This document shows positions 1-9,642 of a DNA stretch of 64,000 bases, piece by piece. How positions within the stretch are numbered: position 1 is the stretch's first letter; every line of letters begins with the position of its first letter. Position numbers and translations under genes: made by a program. Origin of the DNA: Heyndrickxia ginsengihumi. GTDB lineage: Bacteria; Bacillota; Bacilli; Bacillales; Bacillaceae_C. The stretch covers positions 186,001 to 250,000 of the forward strand of contig NZ_JAAIWK010000002.1 of the NCBI RefSeq assembly GCF_011008565.1, read 5' to 3'. The notes under the pieces are model-generated. The model saw only the letters and a program-made list of their open reading frames with translations. It did not search any database and was not told where the DNA came from.

Positions 1-123
1 GTAAAATCAAACCAATTTGTCTAAACGGATACTATTTTTTTCTAAAATAGGCTCCAGTTGATTCACTCTATAAATAATATATCTACATAAGTGGAATTTT
101 ATTAGATTAGGAAATGAATCTAT

Positions 124-151
124 ACTTCTACTAACAAAATTACATAGAGTA
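124..151 (+). promoter_or_regulatory. Candidate sigma-K promoter
   Basis: The -10 element CATAGAGTA at 143-151 matches the sigma-K form CATANNNTA exactly. An AC dinucleotide at 124-125 lies 17 bases upstream, as expected for the minimal sigma-K -35. It sits about 40 bases before the first gene. Late mother-cell expression fits a spore-surface operon. Confidence 0.55.
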
Positions 152-192
152 TAGTGTAGTTTGCAAATTAAAAGAAAGTTGAGGTGAAAGAT

Positions 193-498
193 ATGTCAAA
201 CTTAGTAGCAGCAATTTTTCAATTAGTTGATGATATCCTTGAATCAGTAGCAAATGTAATTAGTGGTGGTACAGTACCTCCAAATGAAGGAACTTGTGCC
301 GTTTTTAGCCAGCTCACACCAGGTACTACTGTAACAGTAACAACAACTTCAGGAAGCATGATTGGGCCAGCTACATTTGTATCATTTGATGCAGCAACTG
401 GGATTGTAACGCTTCGTGAACAAAGCTCAGTTAGTCCTCCTGTTGTTGAAACGATCCAACTTTCATGTACAAATATTGAAAGTGTTACACAAGGTTAG
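193..498 (+). CDS. Small CgeA-like spore-surface protein (hypothetical)
   Basis: This 101-residue protein has no family I can name with certainty. The start is ATG 193, because GAGGTG at 181-186 is well spaced from it; an in-frame GTG at 184 lies inside that ribosome-binding site. The N-terminal 30 residues are hydrophobic and acidic. The rest is rich in Thr, Val and Ser, is likely beta-stranded, and has two Cys residues. It ends 10 bases before a CgeB-family gene and follows a sigma-K promoter, which is the arrangement of cgeA-cgeB in B. subtilis, where the products act in the outermost spore layer. The CgeA comparison rests on position and style, not on clear sequence identity. Confidence 0.55.
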   Translation: MSNLVAAIFQLVDDILESVANVISGGTVPPNEGTCAVFSQLTPGTTVTVTTTSGSMIGPATFVSFDAATGIVTLREQSSVSPPVVETIQLSCTNIESVTQG

Positions 499-507
499 GC
501 GAGAACA

Positions 508-1479
508 TTGACATTATTATTTATTCGATCCGGGTACGCAGGAATCTACGATTATATAGAAACAAGTATTTTGGAAGCTTTCGAAAACAATGCTATTCCA
601 TTTATTATTCATCATCCGCATGAACCGATCGAAAATCTCGAAACTATTTTAAAAGAGAATAAACTATCATTTGCAGTAACAATACTTGGAGATTATCTCT
701 CTATAGAAAAAATAAATCTTTTAAAAACATATTCCATAAAAATTGCAGTTTGGCTCACGGAAGATCCCTTTTATATCGATCATACAAAAGAATTAATTGA
801 TCAATATGATGTGGTACTAACGATTGATCAAGCTGCTTTAACATTTTATCGAGCAACAGGCCATCAACATGTTTATCATTTGCCGCTTGGAACCAATACA
901 AATATATTTAAACCTTTAGCTGTTTCAGCAGATTATGCCACGGATCTATTATTAGTAGGTGCACCCTATCCCTCGAGGGTACACCTTATTCTTTTTTTAT
1001 TGCAGCAGTCCGATTATCAAATCACAGTTATTGGCAAAGGATGGTATAATGCTTTAGGCAAAAAAGAGAGAAGAAATCCACAGCTTAATTGTATTAATAG
1101 ATGGATTGCTCCACAGGACGTCGCCACCTTTTATAATGGCGCAAAAATCATTTTAAACCCCCATCGTACCGGGCAGCTAAAATATAATAAAAATCGTTTA
1201 GGTATTATAAATGAAAGTATAAATAATCGCACGTTCGATATTGGTGCTTGCGGAAAATTTCAATTAATTGAGGAAAAAGCGGATTTATTTACCTTTTTTG
1301 AACACGATGAAATTGTATCTTATCAAGATCAACATGATTGCTTATTAAAAATAAAACAATTTATAGACGATCAAAAAAATCGAGAAATAATGAGCGAACG
1401 ATTAAGAAAGAAAGTATTGGCACAACATACGTTTAATCATCGTATTCTTACTATTTCTGACATAATAGATAATTGTTAA
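508..1479 (+). CDS. CgeB-family spore maturation glycosyltransferase-like protein
   Basis: The 323-residue product resembles the CgeB/YkvP family, which is predicted to have a GT-B type glycosyltransferase fold and to modify the spore surface. Family-like segments include a central NPHRTG stretch and, near residue 245, RTFDIGACGKFQL, the conserved (P)TFDIxACGxFQL block near the sugar-nucleotide site. The start is TTG 508 with a weak upstream ribosome-binding site. It is 9 bases after the preceding small gene, so the two are probably co-transcribed from the sigma-K promoter. It could instead act on another surface glycan; the family has no firmly proven substrate. Confidence 0.75.
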   Translation: MTLLFIRSGYAGIYDYIETSILEAFENNAIPFIIHHPHEPIENLETILKENKLSFAVTILGDYLSIEKINLLKTYSIKIAVWLTEDPFYIDHTKELIDQYDVVLTIDQAALTFYRATGHQHVYHLPLGTNTNIFKPLAVSADYATDLLLVGAPYPSRVHLILFLLQQSDYQITVIGKGWYNALGKKERRNPQLNCINRWIAPQDVATFYNGAKIILNPHRTGQLKYNKNRLGIINESINNRTFDIGACGKFQLIEEKADLFTFFEHDEIVSYQDQHDCLLKIKQFIDDQKNREIMSERLRKKVLAQHTFNHRILTISDIIDNC

Positions 1480-1506
1480 TCCCCCAATGTATAATGATTG
1501 GGGGAT
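1479..1506. terminator. Hairpin after the cgeB-like gene
   Basis: A perfect 10-base inverted repeat, ATCCCCCAAT and ATTGGGGGAT, encloses an 8-base loop. The T-run is short on both strands, so termination may be inefficient. It begins at the stop codon of the upstream gene. Confidence 0.6.
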
Positions 1507-1520
1507 TTGCTATCAATAAA

Positions 1521-1547
1521 AATAGCCCTAGCAGACAACTAGAGCCT
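1521..1547 (-). terminator. Probable fabI terminator
   Basis: On the minus strand an imperfect stem (CTCTAG paired with CTAGGG, including a G-T pair) is followed by TATTTTTATT, directly downstream of fabI. Confidence 0.55.
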
Positions 1548-1556
1548 CAATTTACA

Positions 1557-2336
1557 TTATCCAATAACGTGATAACCGGCATCAACATGAATGTTTTCAC
1601 CAGTAATTCCACGCGATAGATCACTTAATAAGAAGTACGCAGTATCACCTACTTCGTCAATTGAAACGCCACGATGTAAAGGTGCACGTTCATCCATTAC
1701 CTTTAATACGCTATTAAAGTCGCCAACACCTTTAGCAGATAACGTACGAATTGGACCTGCGGAAATTGCATTCACACGGATATTTTGTTTTCCAAGATCA
1801 TTCGCTAAATATTTTACGCTTGCTTCTAGTGACGCCTTTGCAACTCCCATAATATTGTAGTTCTCCATTACGCGCTCTCCGCCTAAATAAGTTAACGTAA
1901 TGATACTGCCGCCATTTGGCATTAATTCTAATTCTTTTGCAACTTTAGCAACAGCTGTAAGAGAGTAAGAACTAATATTATGGGCAAGTAAAAATCCTTC
2001 CCGAGTCACATTCGTATAATCGCCTTTTAGTTCTTCTGTGTTGGCAAAAGCAACACAATGGGCAATCCCATCAATCATTCCGACTTCTTCTTTAATCGTT
2101 TTAAAACATGCTTCAATCGCTTCATCACTTTCTACATTACATTGTAAGACGAGTGAATTTTGATGATTTAGCGTTTCTGCTAATTGACGTACATTTTTTT
2201 CTGTACGTTCTCGTCCATATGTGAAAATTAATCGTGCTCCTGCAGCGTCCAATGATTGGGCAATTCCCCATGCAATACTACGCTTATTCGCTACACCCAT
2301 TACAACAAAGGTTTTACCTTCTAAAGACAAATTCAT
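1557..2336 (-). CDS. fabI: Enoyl-[acyl-carrier-protein] reductase (NADH) FabI
   Basis: FabI reduces trans-2-enoyl-ACP to acyl-ACP in the last step of each type II fatty-acid elongation cycle, in the cytoplasm. The 259-residue length is normal. The nucleotide-binding segment GVANKRSIAWG lies at about 14-24, and the FabI-type active site shows Tyr150, Tyr160 and Lys167 (Y-x6-K, reading YNIMGVAK). A FapR operator overlaps its promoter, so malonyl-CoA control is expected together with fabHA-fabF in this window. It is a single-gene unit convergent with the cgeB-like gene. Confidence 0.96.
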   Translation of the reverse strand: MNLSLEGKTFVVMGVANKRSIAWGIAQSLDAAGARLIFTYGRERTEKNVRQLAETLNHQNSLVLQCNVESDEAIEACFKTIKEEVGMIDGIAHCVAFANTEELKGDYTNVTREGFLLAHNISSYSLTAVAKVAKELELMPNGGSIITLTYLGGERVMENYNIMGVAKASLEASVKYLANDLGKQNIRVNAISAGPIRTLSAKGVGDFNSVLKVMDERAPLHRGVSIDEVGDTAYFLLSDLSRGITGENIHVDAGYHVIG

Positions 2337-2373
2337 GCTTTTAACTCCTTTATGTCAACATTACATTCTAAGA

Positions 2374-2418
2374 TTAGTACCTAGTGCCAATTTTACATGA
2401 ACTTTCCTTTTTTGAAAA
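2374..2418 (-). promoter_or_regulatory. fabI promoter with FapR operator
   Basis: TTAGTACCTAGTGCCAA at 2374-2390 closely matches the 17-bp FapR palindrome (TTAGTACCTRNTACTAA). On the minus strand a -10 (TAAAAT, 2395-2390) and a weak -35 (TTTTCA, 2418-2413) are separated by 17 bases. The operator starts on the last base of the -10, so a bound repressor would cover the transcription start. Confidence 0.8.
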
Positions 2419-2427
2419 GAGCATCCT

Positions 2428-4269
2428 CTACCATGATTCCATTTCTTGCCGCAATTCTTCTACATATTCTTCTGAACCAGTAACAATTAATCGATCATTA
2501 ATATGCAATTCGGTATCTCCGTGCGGAACAATCGATTCTTTTCCTCGAAAAATCCGGACGATAATGACATCACCAGTAAACGGAAATTTTCGCAATGGGA
2601 TTCCTTCAAATTGGCGATTTTGCATATCAATTTCATGGAGTGAAGCTTCCTGACTCGTCAAAATATCTAATAAATGCGGTGATTCAATTAATCCTCGAAG
2701 CAATGCTTTCGTCGATAATAACGTAGAGAACACTTCAATTGATGTATATTTAAGAGTTTCCGCTAAATCAGGTGTTTCAATACGGGCAATCACCCTTTCA
2801 ACCCCATGCTCATTTGCCCATTTTGCTAACTCAGCATTTACTTCTTCATCCCCTGTCATAAACACAACAATATTAGCGTCTAACACTTTTTTTTGTTTTA
2901 AAATATTGATATCGTAGCTTTCAACTTCTTTTACATTAAAAGCTGATTCGGCAATTTGCTCCGCTTTATCCAATTTTGTATGAATCAGAATGGGTTCATA
3001 TGCTGCTGATTCCAATTCAAGTGTTAACAGCATTGTCCATTGATTTGCACCAATAAAAGCGACAGTTTGTTTCCTTTCTTGCGTTCTTTCTTTTGGGAGC
3101 AACTTTCGAAAAACAATTGGTGTAATGATACATGTAATAATTGCCACTAAAATAAAAATACCGCTCATCTCTGCTGATATAACGTTCATGCGTTCAGCAA
3201 TTTTCGCTGCTGCAATAACAAGCGATAAAGTTGAGGTTAACAAAAAGGACGAGGCCATCACCGTTTTCGTATCATACCATTTTTTCAAAAGCAGCATTGG
3301 CAATAGCTTTGATAGGAAAAATGCAATTAATAATAACGGGATAAATATTAACAATTTTCCATTGCTCAATAGCGGCCATATATTTAAATCGACTCCGACC
3401 ATAACGAAAAAGATCGGAATAAGAAAACCGTAACCAAAAGAATCTAGTTTGCGAATCATTTCCTGATTTGGTGCCAATAGAGAAACGAGAGTACCAGCAA
3501 GAAAAGCCCCTAAAATATTTTCTGCGCCAACGGATTCGGATAAGGCGACAAGAATAATAATTAAACAAAAAATGGCCCTTGTCCCGATTTGTGCTGTTCC
3601 TGTCGATAGCTTTTCAAAAAATGGTTTACTTTTCAACAATCGTGCGATGAAATATAAGATCACTCCTGCTGCGAATAAAATGAGTAAGAGCCACATATTT
3701 CCGCCATCTTTACTTGACAATGAGACGAACACAGATAATAAAATCATCGTTGCTAAATCAGCAATAACCGCTACAAGTAAAATCAATTGTCCAATTGGCG
3801 TTTTCATAATATGAGCATCTTTTAACGTCGGGACAACAACACCAAGGGAAATGGTTGATATCATTAATGTCATTAAAAAGAGATTATCAATTAATCCACA
3901 TTTAACGAACACGTATGAAAAAATGAAAGAAAAAATAAAAATACCAATAAAAACAGCGAATGCCATTTTTAAACGATTCGGTTCTGCTTTTCCAGTTGAC
4001 AATGTTTGTAAATTTTTAGAACGAAATGCAGAAAAATCAATTTCAAGTCCGCTTAAAAACATGAGAAATATAAATCCCAGTGTTGATAATGTATTTAGCC
4101 ATACATCTTTTTCAATCCAGTTAAATCCACTCTTCCCAATAATCAAACCAACGATGATTTCACCGATAACAACGGGAATGAAATGCAATTTTAAGCGGTG
4201 TAAAACAACAGGTGTAACGAAAGCGGCAATCATAACAATGACAACAGAAAATAATGAACTTGATTCCAA
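2428..4269 (-). CDS. yjbQ: CPA2-type cation:proton antiporter with RCK domain (YjbQ-like)
   Basis: A 613-residue membrane protein of the KefB/CPA2 type. Residues 1 to about 385 are a run of hydrophobic segments forming the Na+/H+-exchanger-like transport core. A TrkA-N (RCK) Rossmann domain begins near residue 405 (TVAFIGANQW), and a TrkA-C domain fills the last 80 residues (IVPHGDTELHINDRLIVTGS). It likely moves K+ or Na+ against protons across the cytoplasmic membrane and is gated by a nucleotide ligand; the actual ion cannot be read from sequence. Length and position next to fabI and prpE match B. subtilis YjbQ (614 residues). It diverges from prpE. Confidence 0.9.
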   Translation of the reverse strand: MESSSLFSVVIVMIAAFVTPVVLHRLKLHFIPVVIGEIIVGLIIGKSGFNWIEKDVWLNTLSTLGFIFLMFLSGLEIDFSAFRSKNLQTLSTGKAEPNRLKMAFAVFIGIFIFSFIFSYVFVKCGLIDNLFLMTLMISTISLGVVVPTLKDAHIMKTPIGQLILLVAVIADLATMILLSVFVSLSSKDGGNMWLLLILFAAGVILYFIARLLKSKPFFEKLSTGTAQIGTRAIFCLIIILVALSESVGAENILGAFLAGTLVSLLAPNQEMIRKLDSFGYGFLIPIFFVMVGVDLNIWPLLSNGKLLIFIPLLLIAFFLSKLLPMLLLKKWYDTKTVMASSFLLTSTLSLVIAAAKIAERMNVISAEMSGIFILVAIITCIITPIVFRKLLPKERTQERKQTVAFIGANQWTMLLTLELESAAYEPILIHTKLDKAEQIAESAFNVKEVESYDINILKQKKVLDANIVVFMTGDEEVNAELAKWANEHGVERVIARIETPDLAETLKYTSIEVFSTLLSTKALLRGLIESPHLLDILTSQEASLHEIDMQNRQFEGIPLRKFPFTGDVIIVRIFRGKESIVPHGDTELHINDRLIVTGSEEYVEELRQEMESW

Positions 4270-4395
4270 CAGAAAACCTCCTTTATTTTGGAATGGTAAT
4301 ATAAGCTTTTGTAAAAAATATCATAATCATAAGCAAAATCATACTGCATATTCAGGATTTCTTCTATATTATTAAATGATCAAGGGGGTTTTGTC

Positions 4396-5130
4396 ATGAA
4401 AATTGATATCATTGGAGATATTCATGGCTGTTTTGATGAATTTCAACAGCTGACAAAAAACTTAGGATATGATTGGAAAAGCGGTATCCCGATACATCCC
4501 GATCGTTTGCTAGGATTTGTCGGTGATTTAACAGACCGCGGACCAAACTCTTTAAAAGTGATTGATATCGTATGGGAATTATGGAAAAAACAGCTTGCTG
4601 TATATGTTCCCGGAAATCATTGTGATAAACTTTACCGCTATTGTATAGGCCGCAATGTCCAGATCACCCATGGCCTTGAAACGACAGTAGCAGAGTTGGA
4701 CGCCCTCACACAACAAAAAGCAGATGCTTATCGCAAAAAATTTATCGAGCTTTATGAAGGCTCCCCTCTATACCAAGTACTTGATGATCAGCAATTAATC
4801 ATTGCTCATGCTGGTATTAAAAGAGGGGATATTGGAAAAATGAACAAAGCAGTTAAAACATTTGTTCTTTATGGTGATATTACAGGGAAAAAGCACGCAG
4901 ATGGGACTCCTGTTCGGCGCGATTGGGCGAAGTATGATAATGGCAAAGCATGGATTGTTTATGGCCATACCCCTGTGAAAGAGGCAAGATTTCTCGGACA
5001 TACCGTCAATATTGATACTGGAGCAGTGTTTGGCGGAAAATTAACCGCGCTGCGCTACCCGGAAATAGAAACTGTATCTGTTCCATCGACAATGCCATTT
5101 GTACAAGAAAAATTTAAAACATTTGCATAA
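4396..5130 (+). CDS. prpE: Bis(5'-nucleosyl)-tetraphosphatase / phosphatase PrpE
   Basis: A calcineurin-type metallophosphoesterase of 244 residues. It hydrolyses diadenosine tetraphosphate and has been described as a protein phosphatase involved in spore germination. The metal-binding motifs are GDIHG at 7-11, GDLTDRGP at 43-50 and GNH at 73-75, with further His in HAG and GHT motifs. The ribosome-binding site AAGGGGG lies at about 4382. Its 3' end overlaps the convergent yjbO by 17 bases, so the two messages are complementary there. Confidence 0.93.
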   Translation: MKIDIIGDIHGCFDEFQQLTKNLGYDWKSGIPIHPDRLLGFVGDLTDRGPNSLKVIDIVWELWKKQLAVYVPGNHCDKLYRYCIGRNVQITHGLETTVAELDALTQQKADAYRKKFIELYEGSPLYQVLDDQQLIIAHAGIKRGDIGKMNKAVKTFVLYGDITGKKHADGTPVRRDWAKYDNGKAWIVYGHTPVKEARFLGHTVNIDTGAVFGGKLTALRYPEIETVSVPSTMPFVQEKFKTFA

Positions 5131-6004
5131 TCTTATCGAGAAACGGTGCTTTCGTATGAAATGTTAACGGCTTGTTTTCAATAGGATGAACGAATGTCAA
5201 TTGACTACAATGTAAAGCCTGGTGTGGGTAAAGTTCAATACTACCTCCATATAGTTCATCACCTACTAATGGATGACCTAAATACGCCATATGGACACGA
5301 ATTTGATGGGTTCTCCCTGTATCTAACCATAACTTCAAATGGGCAACATTCGGATATTGCTGAATCACTTCAAAATGAGTACGAGCATATTGACCATCAC
5401 TTCTAACCTCTCTCTCAATAATGCTCGTTTCTTTTCGACCAATAGGAGCTTCTATAATACCGTTCTCTTCAGTAAATTGACCTTCTGCAAGAGCTTCATA
5501 TGTTCTATGAATGTCACGTTTTTGCTGCATTTGGCTAAAAAGATGGTGGACAAAGCGATTTTTCGCAACAAGCACAAGACCAGATGTATTTCGATCAAGA
5601 CGCGTGACAATATGAATGGCAGCCTTTATAGAATGGCGTTGATAATATCCCATTAACGCATTTGCCAAGCTCGATCTTGGATGCTCACGCGATGGAATTG
5701 TGCTCATATATGGAGGTTTGTTTATAACAATCATACTTTCATCTTCATATATAATTTCTAATGATATATCTTCAGCAAGTAAGCTTTCACTTGGTTGTTC
5801 TTGAGGAAATATAATTTCAAGTACGTCCTGTTTTTGTAATCGATAACGAACATTTTGTTCGCAGCGATTGACCAATATTTTTCCTCCATTAAATTTTATA
5901 TCTGTTAAGGCACGTTTAGAAATATGATGTTCTTTTAAATATTGCTTTATTTCTTTATGATGATCCTCAGGTTGAATAATCCATTTTAATGAAAATTGCT
6001 TCAA
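5114..6004 (-). CDS. yjbO: RluA/RluD-family RNA pseudouridine synthase YjbO
   Basis: This enzyme isomerises specific uridines to pseudouridine in RNA. An S4-like N-terminal region (about 1-75) precedes the catalytic domain. The active-site motif TRLDRNTSG places the catalytic Asp near residue 137. I prefer TTG 6004, giving 296 residues (MKQFSLKW), because GGCGAGGG lies 6 bases upstream; a longer reading from TTG 6031 would overlap nadK and has no ribosome-binding site. It is the last gene of a yjbL-yjbM-nadK-yjbO run, as in B. subtilis. The target RNA is unknown. Confidence 0.9.
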   Translation of the reverse strand: MKQFSLKWIIQPEDHHKEIKQYLKEHHISKRALTDIKFNGGKILVNRCEQNVRYRLQKQDVLEIIFPQEQPSESLLAEDISLEIIYEDESMIVINKPPYMSTIPSREHPRSSLANALMGYYQRHSIKAAIHIVTRLDRNTSGLVLVAKNRFVHHLFSQMQQKRDIHRTYEALAEGQFTEENGIIEAPIGRKETSIIEREVRSDGQYARTHFEVIQQYPNVAHLKLWLDTGRTHQIRVHMAYLGHPLVGDELYGGSIELYPHQALHCSQLTFVHPIENKPLTFHTKAPFLDKIMQMF

Positions 6005-6027
6005 AGTTTTCCCTCGCCTTATTGATG

Positions 6028-6822
6028 TCAATCTGAAATAAACGAATCATGAACTCTTTTCCAAAAAGGAAAAGTTTTGAAACGGGCAAAACGAATTTTT
6101 TCTTTTGCAACACGATATTGAATAGATTTAACGTCTTTATGCAATAAAGTTAAATGGTCTACAGTTACAAGAAAATCTTTTTGGCGAACTGGTTTTAAAA
6201 CACATGTGTGGTGTCCTGGTAAAATAAGCGGTGAACCTATAGTACGAAACACTTTATTATTAATGGATGCCATTTCTGTCAACTGGATTGATTGCAAAGA
6301 TGGATGAACAATTGCTCCTCCAAGTGCTTTATTATAAGCTGTACTACCAGATGGGGTCGCAACGCAAAGACCATCCCCACGGAACCTTTCAAAATGCCTT
6401 TCCCGGATCTCAATGTCCATTACAAAGGTACCCTCTACACATTTAACAGTTGATTCATTTAAGGCAAGATATCTCGTTTCCTTGCCGCCATGTTCATAAC
6501 GAATCATGACTTCCAGCAACGGATATTCAACAGGCTCGTAAGATTTATGGGCAATCGCGTCAACTAAAGCTTCAATTTCTTCTGGTACCCAATCAGCATA
6601 GAAGCCTAGATGTCCAGTATGTACACCGACAAAGGCAGTCCGATCCAGGCGAGAACTATATCTATGAAACGCATATAATAATGTACCGTCACCGCCAACT
6701 GAAATAACAATATCAGGCTGTGCTTCATCATAAACGAGGCCAAAATCTTGCAAATAAGTTCGAATCTTTAACATTAATGCATTTGATTCTGCATTTCCTT
6801 TAGACCTTACAGCAAATTTCAT
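6028..6822 (-). CDS. nadK: NAD kinase
   Basis: NAD kinase phosphorylates NAD+ to NADP+ and supplies the cytoplasmic NADP(H) pool. The 264-residue product has the diagnostic GGDGT at about 43-47, a TGHLGFY segment and the LNEST motif. ATG 6822 is chosen because AAGGTG is 8 bases upstream; a start 7 codons earlier has no ribosome-binding site. It lies 24 bases before yjbO and about 100 bases after yjbM, reproducing the yjbM-nadK-yjbO set of Bacillus. Confidence 0.95.
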   Translation of the reverse strand: MKFAVRSKGNAESNALMLKIRTYLQDFGLVYDEAQPDIVISVGGDGTLLYAFHRYSSRLDRTAFVGVHTGHLGFYADWVPEEIEALVDAIAHKSYEPVEYPLLEVMIRYEHGGKETRYLALNESTVKCVEGTFVMDIEIRERHFERFRGDGLCVATPSGSTAYNKALGGAIVHPSLQSIQLTEMASINNKVFRTIGSPLILPGHHTCVLKPVRQKDFLVTVDHLTLLHKDVKSIQYRVAKEKIRFARFKTFPFWKRVHDSFISD

Positions 6823-6922
6823 TCTTTCTGCACCTTCTTTCACTATGTATTAATATAAAAAGCTGTAATAGCATCCACACCTCTAAAAACTTCTTTATTT
6901 CCTAGTATGGTGTTGAATTCAT

Positions 6923-7558
6923 CTATTTTTGTTTGTCAATTTGTTCTTTATTTTTCGTAAAGTAAACTTGTGCTTCTTGTATTTCTTCACGTATTTCAGA
7001 CATTTCCTCATCTAAACGAAATGCTGCTTCTGCTGCCCTTTTTAACCGCAATTGAATCTCTTCTGGAAATTGTCCTTTGTATTTATAATTTAAAGAATGC
7101 TCAATAGTGGCCCAAAAATTCATAGCTAAAGTACGGATTTGAATTTCTGCTAAAATTTTTTTCTCACCGTGAATCGTTTGTACTGGATATTCAATAATGA
7201 CATGGTAAGATCGATAGCCACTCGGTTTTTTATTCGATATATAATCTTTTTCTTCAACAATACGAAAATCATTTCTTTTTCTTAAAAGTACAACGACAGT
7301 ATTAATATCGTCTACAAACTGGCACATCATTCTTACACCAGCAATATCCTGTATTTGAGTTTCTAACTGGTCTAGTGGAATTCCTTTTGAAGCTGCTTTA
7401 TCTAATATGCTTGCAATTGGCTTCACTCTACCTGTAACAAATTCGATCGGGGAATGTGTCCGTTCTTTTTCAAAATGTGTACGCATTCCTTTTAATTTTA
7501 TTTTCAATTCATCAACGGCTTGTTTATATGGTATTAAAAATTCATCCCAATGTGTCAT
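6923..7558 (-). CDS. yjbM: Small alarmone synthetase (GTP pyrophosphokinase) YjbM/RelQ
   Basis: Transfers pyrophosphate from ATP to GTP or GDP, making (p)ppGpp. The 211-residue size is that of a stand-alone RelQ-type synthetase without hydrolase or regulatory domains. The synthetase motifs are visible: GRVKPIASILDK, DIAGVRMMC, SGYRSYH, and AEIQIRT carrying the catalytic Glu. GGGGTGA precedes the ATG. The RelQ class acts as a tetramer and is stimulated by pppGpp; that is family knowledge. It is in the same run as nadK. Confidence 0.93.
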   Translation of the reverse strand: MTHWDEFLIPYKQAVDELKIKLKGMRTHFEKERTHSPIEFVTGRVKPIASILDKAASKGIPLDQLETQIQDIAGVRMMCQFVDDINTVVVLLRKRNDFRIVEEKDYISNKKPSGYRSYHVIIEYPVQTIHGEKKILAEIQIRTLAMNFWATIEHSLNYKYKGQFPEEIQLRLKRAAEAAFRLDEEMSEIREEIQEAQVYFTKNKEQIDKQK

Positions 7559-7637
7559 CCGTTGTCACCCCTTTATTTGCATATCAAACTCCCACTATCA
7601 TTTAAAATTTCTTCATGAAGCCTTTAGAGAACCAGCA

Positions 7638-8021
7638 TCATTCATTTGTTTTTGCTAAAAAGATTGCTTCTACTTTTGCAACAAATTCTTCTCCATAGTT
7701 ACTGTTGCCTTCAATATTACTAATGAGATAATCCATTTCCTCATGGAAATCTAGCAATTCTAGTCGTTCATTTTTAGAAACAGCCACAACGTTTTTATGA
7801 TGTTTTAATGCCTGCTGAAGATCATGCCATATTTCAGTTGGTAAATATAAATATGTATATTCCTTATCATCTTCTGTTAAGTAAACAAACGAGCACTCGT
7901 CAGAATCAACAAGCATTCTACCTGCTGGTCTTAATTGTGAAAAGGCAATCGGCTGATCGCAATATAATTCAAGCGAATTTTCTAAAACTTCAGACTGATT
8001 TAACATTATTTTTGTACGCAA
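7638..8021 (-). CDS. yjbL: UPF0738 family protein YjbL
   Basis: A 127-residue acidic cytoplasmic protein with no known function, resembling B. subtilis YjbL (about 122 residues) in length and position. The start is TTG 8021, since GGGAGG lies 8 bases upstream; an in-frame ATG five codons later is less well placed. No transmembrane segment or catalytic motif is evident. It heads the yjbL-yjbM-nadK-yjbO run and diverges from yjbK across an intergenic region with a strong hairpin repeat. Confidence 0.8.
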   Translation of the reverse strand: MRTKIMLNQSEVLENSLELYCDQPIAFSQLRPAGRMLVDSDECSFVYLTEDDKEYTYLYLPTEIWHDLQQALKHHKNVVAVSKNERLELLDFHEEMDYLISNIEGNSNYGEEFVAKVEAIFLAKTNE

Positions 8022-8125
8022 TACAGTTTCCTCCCAAATTCAAATCCCCAGCTACATTTAACCTATTTTCAAAGTTAAATAAAATAAAAGTCACTTTATT
8101 TTACCATAACTACAACATTAAATTG

Positions 8126-8169
8126 AAGGTGCCTGACCCCTTTAGTATAATAAAGGGGTCAGGCACCTT
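8126..8169. repeat. Perfect 19-bp inverted repeat (GGTGCCTGACCCC family)
   Basis: The arms AAGGTGCCTGACCCCTTTA (8126-8144) and their exact complement (8151-8169) flank a 6-base loop. The hairpin lies between the divergent yjbL and yjbK and ends just before the yjbK ribosome-binding site. Part of it (GACCCCTTTAGTATA) recurs at the 3' end of lplJ (54803-54817). Divergent placement argues against a simple terminator. Confidence 0.85.
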
Positions 8170-8188
8170 TAAAGGGAGGTACGTTTTA

Positions 8189-8773
8189 GTGAGTACTGAG
8201 ATTGAGATAGAATTTAAAAATATTGTGACTGCCCATGAGTTCAAGCAATTTCTTGCAGCATTTAAGATACTTCCAGAAGATTTTTGGAGTCAAGATAATC
8301 TTTACTTTGATACGAGTAATTTTGCTTTAAAGGAAAAGCATTCCGCTCTTAGAATAAGAAAGAAAAAACAACAATTTGAGCTGACATTAAAAACACCTGC
8401 AAAGGAAGGGCTTTTAGAAACAAATCAATTGATCAGTGAATTTGAAGCAACTAGAATGATTAACAATGAATCATTTCCAAAAGGAGATGTATTACAACAA
8501 ATTCAAGCATTACAAGTTCCATATGAAGAAATTGTTTATTTCGGGACATTAACAACAAAACGGGCCGAGATTCCATATCTCGACGGATTACTCGTTTTTG
8601 ATCATAATTTTTATTTAAATGAAGAAGATTTTGAGATAGAATATGAAGTAAAGGAACCAGTAGCGGGTGAACAAAACTTTATGAATCTTATGAAGAAATT
8701 TAATGTTCCGCTTCGCCCCGTCAAAAATAAAGTACGCCGTTTCTATGAAACAAAAAAGAACATAACAAAATGA
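8189..8773 (+). CDS. yjbK: CYTH domain (triphosphate tunnel metalloenzyme-like) protein YjbK
   Basis: A 194-residue CYTH-fold protein. The N-terminus carries the signature ExExK (EIEFK, residues 6-10), and alternating charged strands ([14 protein letters not shown] and others) line the predicted tunnel that binds triphosphorylated substrates and divalent metal. The start is GTG 8189 with AAAGGGAGGT 8 bases upstream; the frame is open much further upstream but that stretch contains the hairpin repeat and is not coding. The substrate is unknown. It is followed directly by cwlQ. Confidence 0.88.
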   Translation: MSTEIEIEFKNIVTAHEFKQFLAAFKILPEDFWSQDNLYFDTSNFALKEKHSALRIRKKKQQFELTLKTPAKEGLLETNQLISEFEATRMINNESFPKGDVLQQIQALQVPYEEIVYFGTLTTKRAEIPYLDGLLVFDHNFYLNEEDFEIEYEVKEPVAGEQNFMNLMKKFNVPLRPVKNKVRRFYETKKNITK

Positions 8774-8784
8774 GGTTTGGAACG

Positions 8785-9447
8785 ATGACATCGATCAATC
8801 AATTAAAATCTTTTATGGAAATGCAGGCATTACAATCTCTCATGAATTCTTCCTCTACTTCTGATGCATCAACAAGCATCGATTCAAGCGATTCAAGCAC
8901 GGGAACGAATTCATTTTTTCAAGAAATACTAACAATGTTGCTGGAAAACGAGTTAAATGATGAGTCAAATACTACTACTGCCTCTTCATCCACAGACAGT
9001 AATTCAAGCTCTCCATTAACCGTAAGTAATAATTCAAGCGAACTTAAAAATTCTGTAAGCGATGATCAGCAGGAATCAAGTAATTTGGACACAATCATTT
9101 CCAATGCTTCCAAACAATACAATGTTCCAGAAAACTTGATAAAAGCTGTTATTAATCAAGAATCTGGTTATCATACTAATGCTGTTAGTTCTCAAGGAGC
9201 ATCAGGGTTAATGCAATTAATGCCTACCACTGCTAAAAGCCTGGGAGTAACCAACATAATGGATCCTACTCAAAATATTAATGCAGGTACAAAATATTTA
9301 AAAACTATGCTTAATAAATATAATGGAAATGTTCGGCTAGCACTTGCGGCATATAACGCTGGACCAGGCAATGTTGATCGTTACGGAGACGTACCTCCGT
9401 TCCAGGAAACACAAAATTATGTGAACTCTATTACAAAAAAACTATAG
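8785..9447 (+). CDS. cwlQ: Lytic transglycosylase/muramidase CwlQ (YjbJ)
   Basis: A peptidoglycan hydrolase with a C-terminal SLT domain (about residues 100-215): INQESGY carries the catalytic Glu, followed by SGLMQLMP and [10 protein letters not shown], all typical of soluble lytic transglycosylases. A Ser/Thr/Asn-rich linker of about 80 residues precedes it. No clear signal peptide is visible, as in B. subtilis YjbJ. ATG 8785 is preferred because GAGGT lies 8 bases upstream; ATG 8770 overlaps the yjbK stop. A strong terminator follows. Confidence 0.88.
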   Translation: MTSINQLKSFMEMQALQSLMNSSSTSDASTSIDSSDSSTGTNSFFQEILTMLLENELNDESNTTTASSSTDSNSSSPLTVSNNSSELKNSVSDDQQESSNLDTIISNASKQYNVPENLIKAVINQESGYHTNAVSSQGASGLMQLMPTTAKSLGVTNIMDPTQNINAGTKYLKTMLNKYNGNVRLALAAYNAGPGNVDRYGDVPPFQETQNYVNSITKKL

Positions 9448-9452
9448 TTTAC

Positions 9453-9486
9453 AAAACGTTGCTATTAATTAAGCAACGTTTTTTTT
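9453..9486 (+). terminator. Terminator after cwlQ
   Basis: Perfect 11-base stem AAAACGTTGCT / AGCAACGTTTT with a loop of 8, running into a T-tract. Confidence 0.85.
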
Positions 9487-9642
9487 GAAATAATTCTTCC
9501 ATTTCATTGATATAATAATGCTGATTGGTTGAGTTATTATAGCCTGATTGATAAAATAAACTTACCTTAAATTATTTAATAAATACAATTTAAATTTAAG
9601 CGATATGAAATGTTTAAAAATAAGATAAAAGGAGTCATTCAT

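Noticed and set aside
3851-4375. 174-codon open frame antisense to the antiporter gene
   Set aside because: It lies wholly opposite the conserved antiporter coding region, has no ribosome-binding site, and its translation resembles no protein.
7808-8188. N-terminal extension of about 127 codons before yjbK
   Set aside because: It is antisense to yjbL and crosses the hairpin repeat; GTG 8189 has a strong ribosome-binding site and gives a normal CYTH protein.
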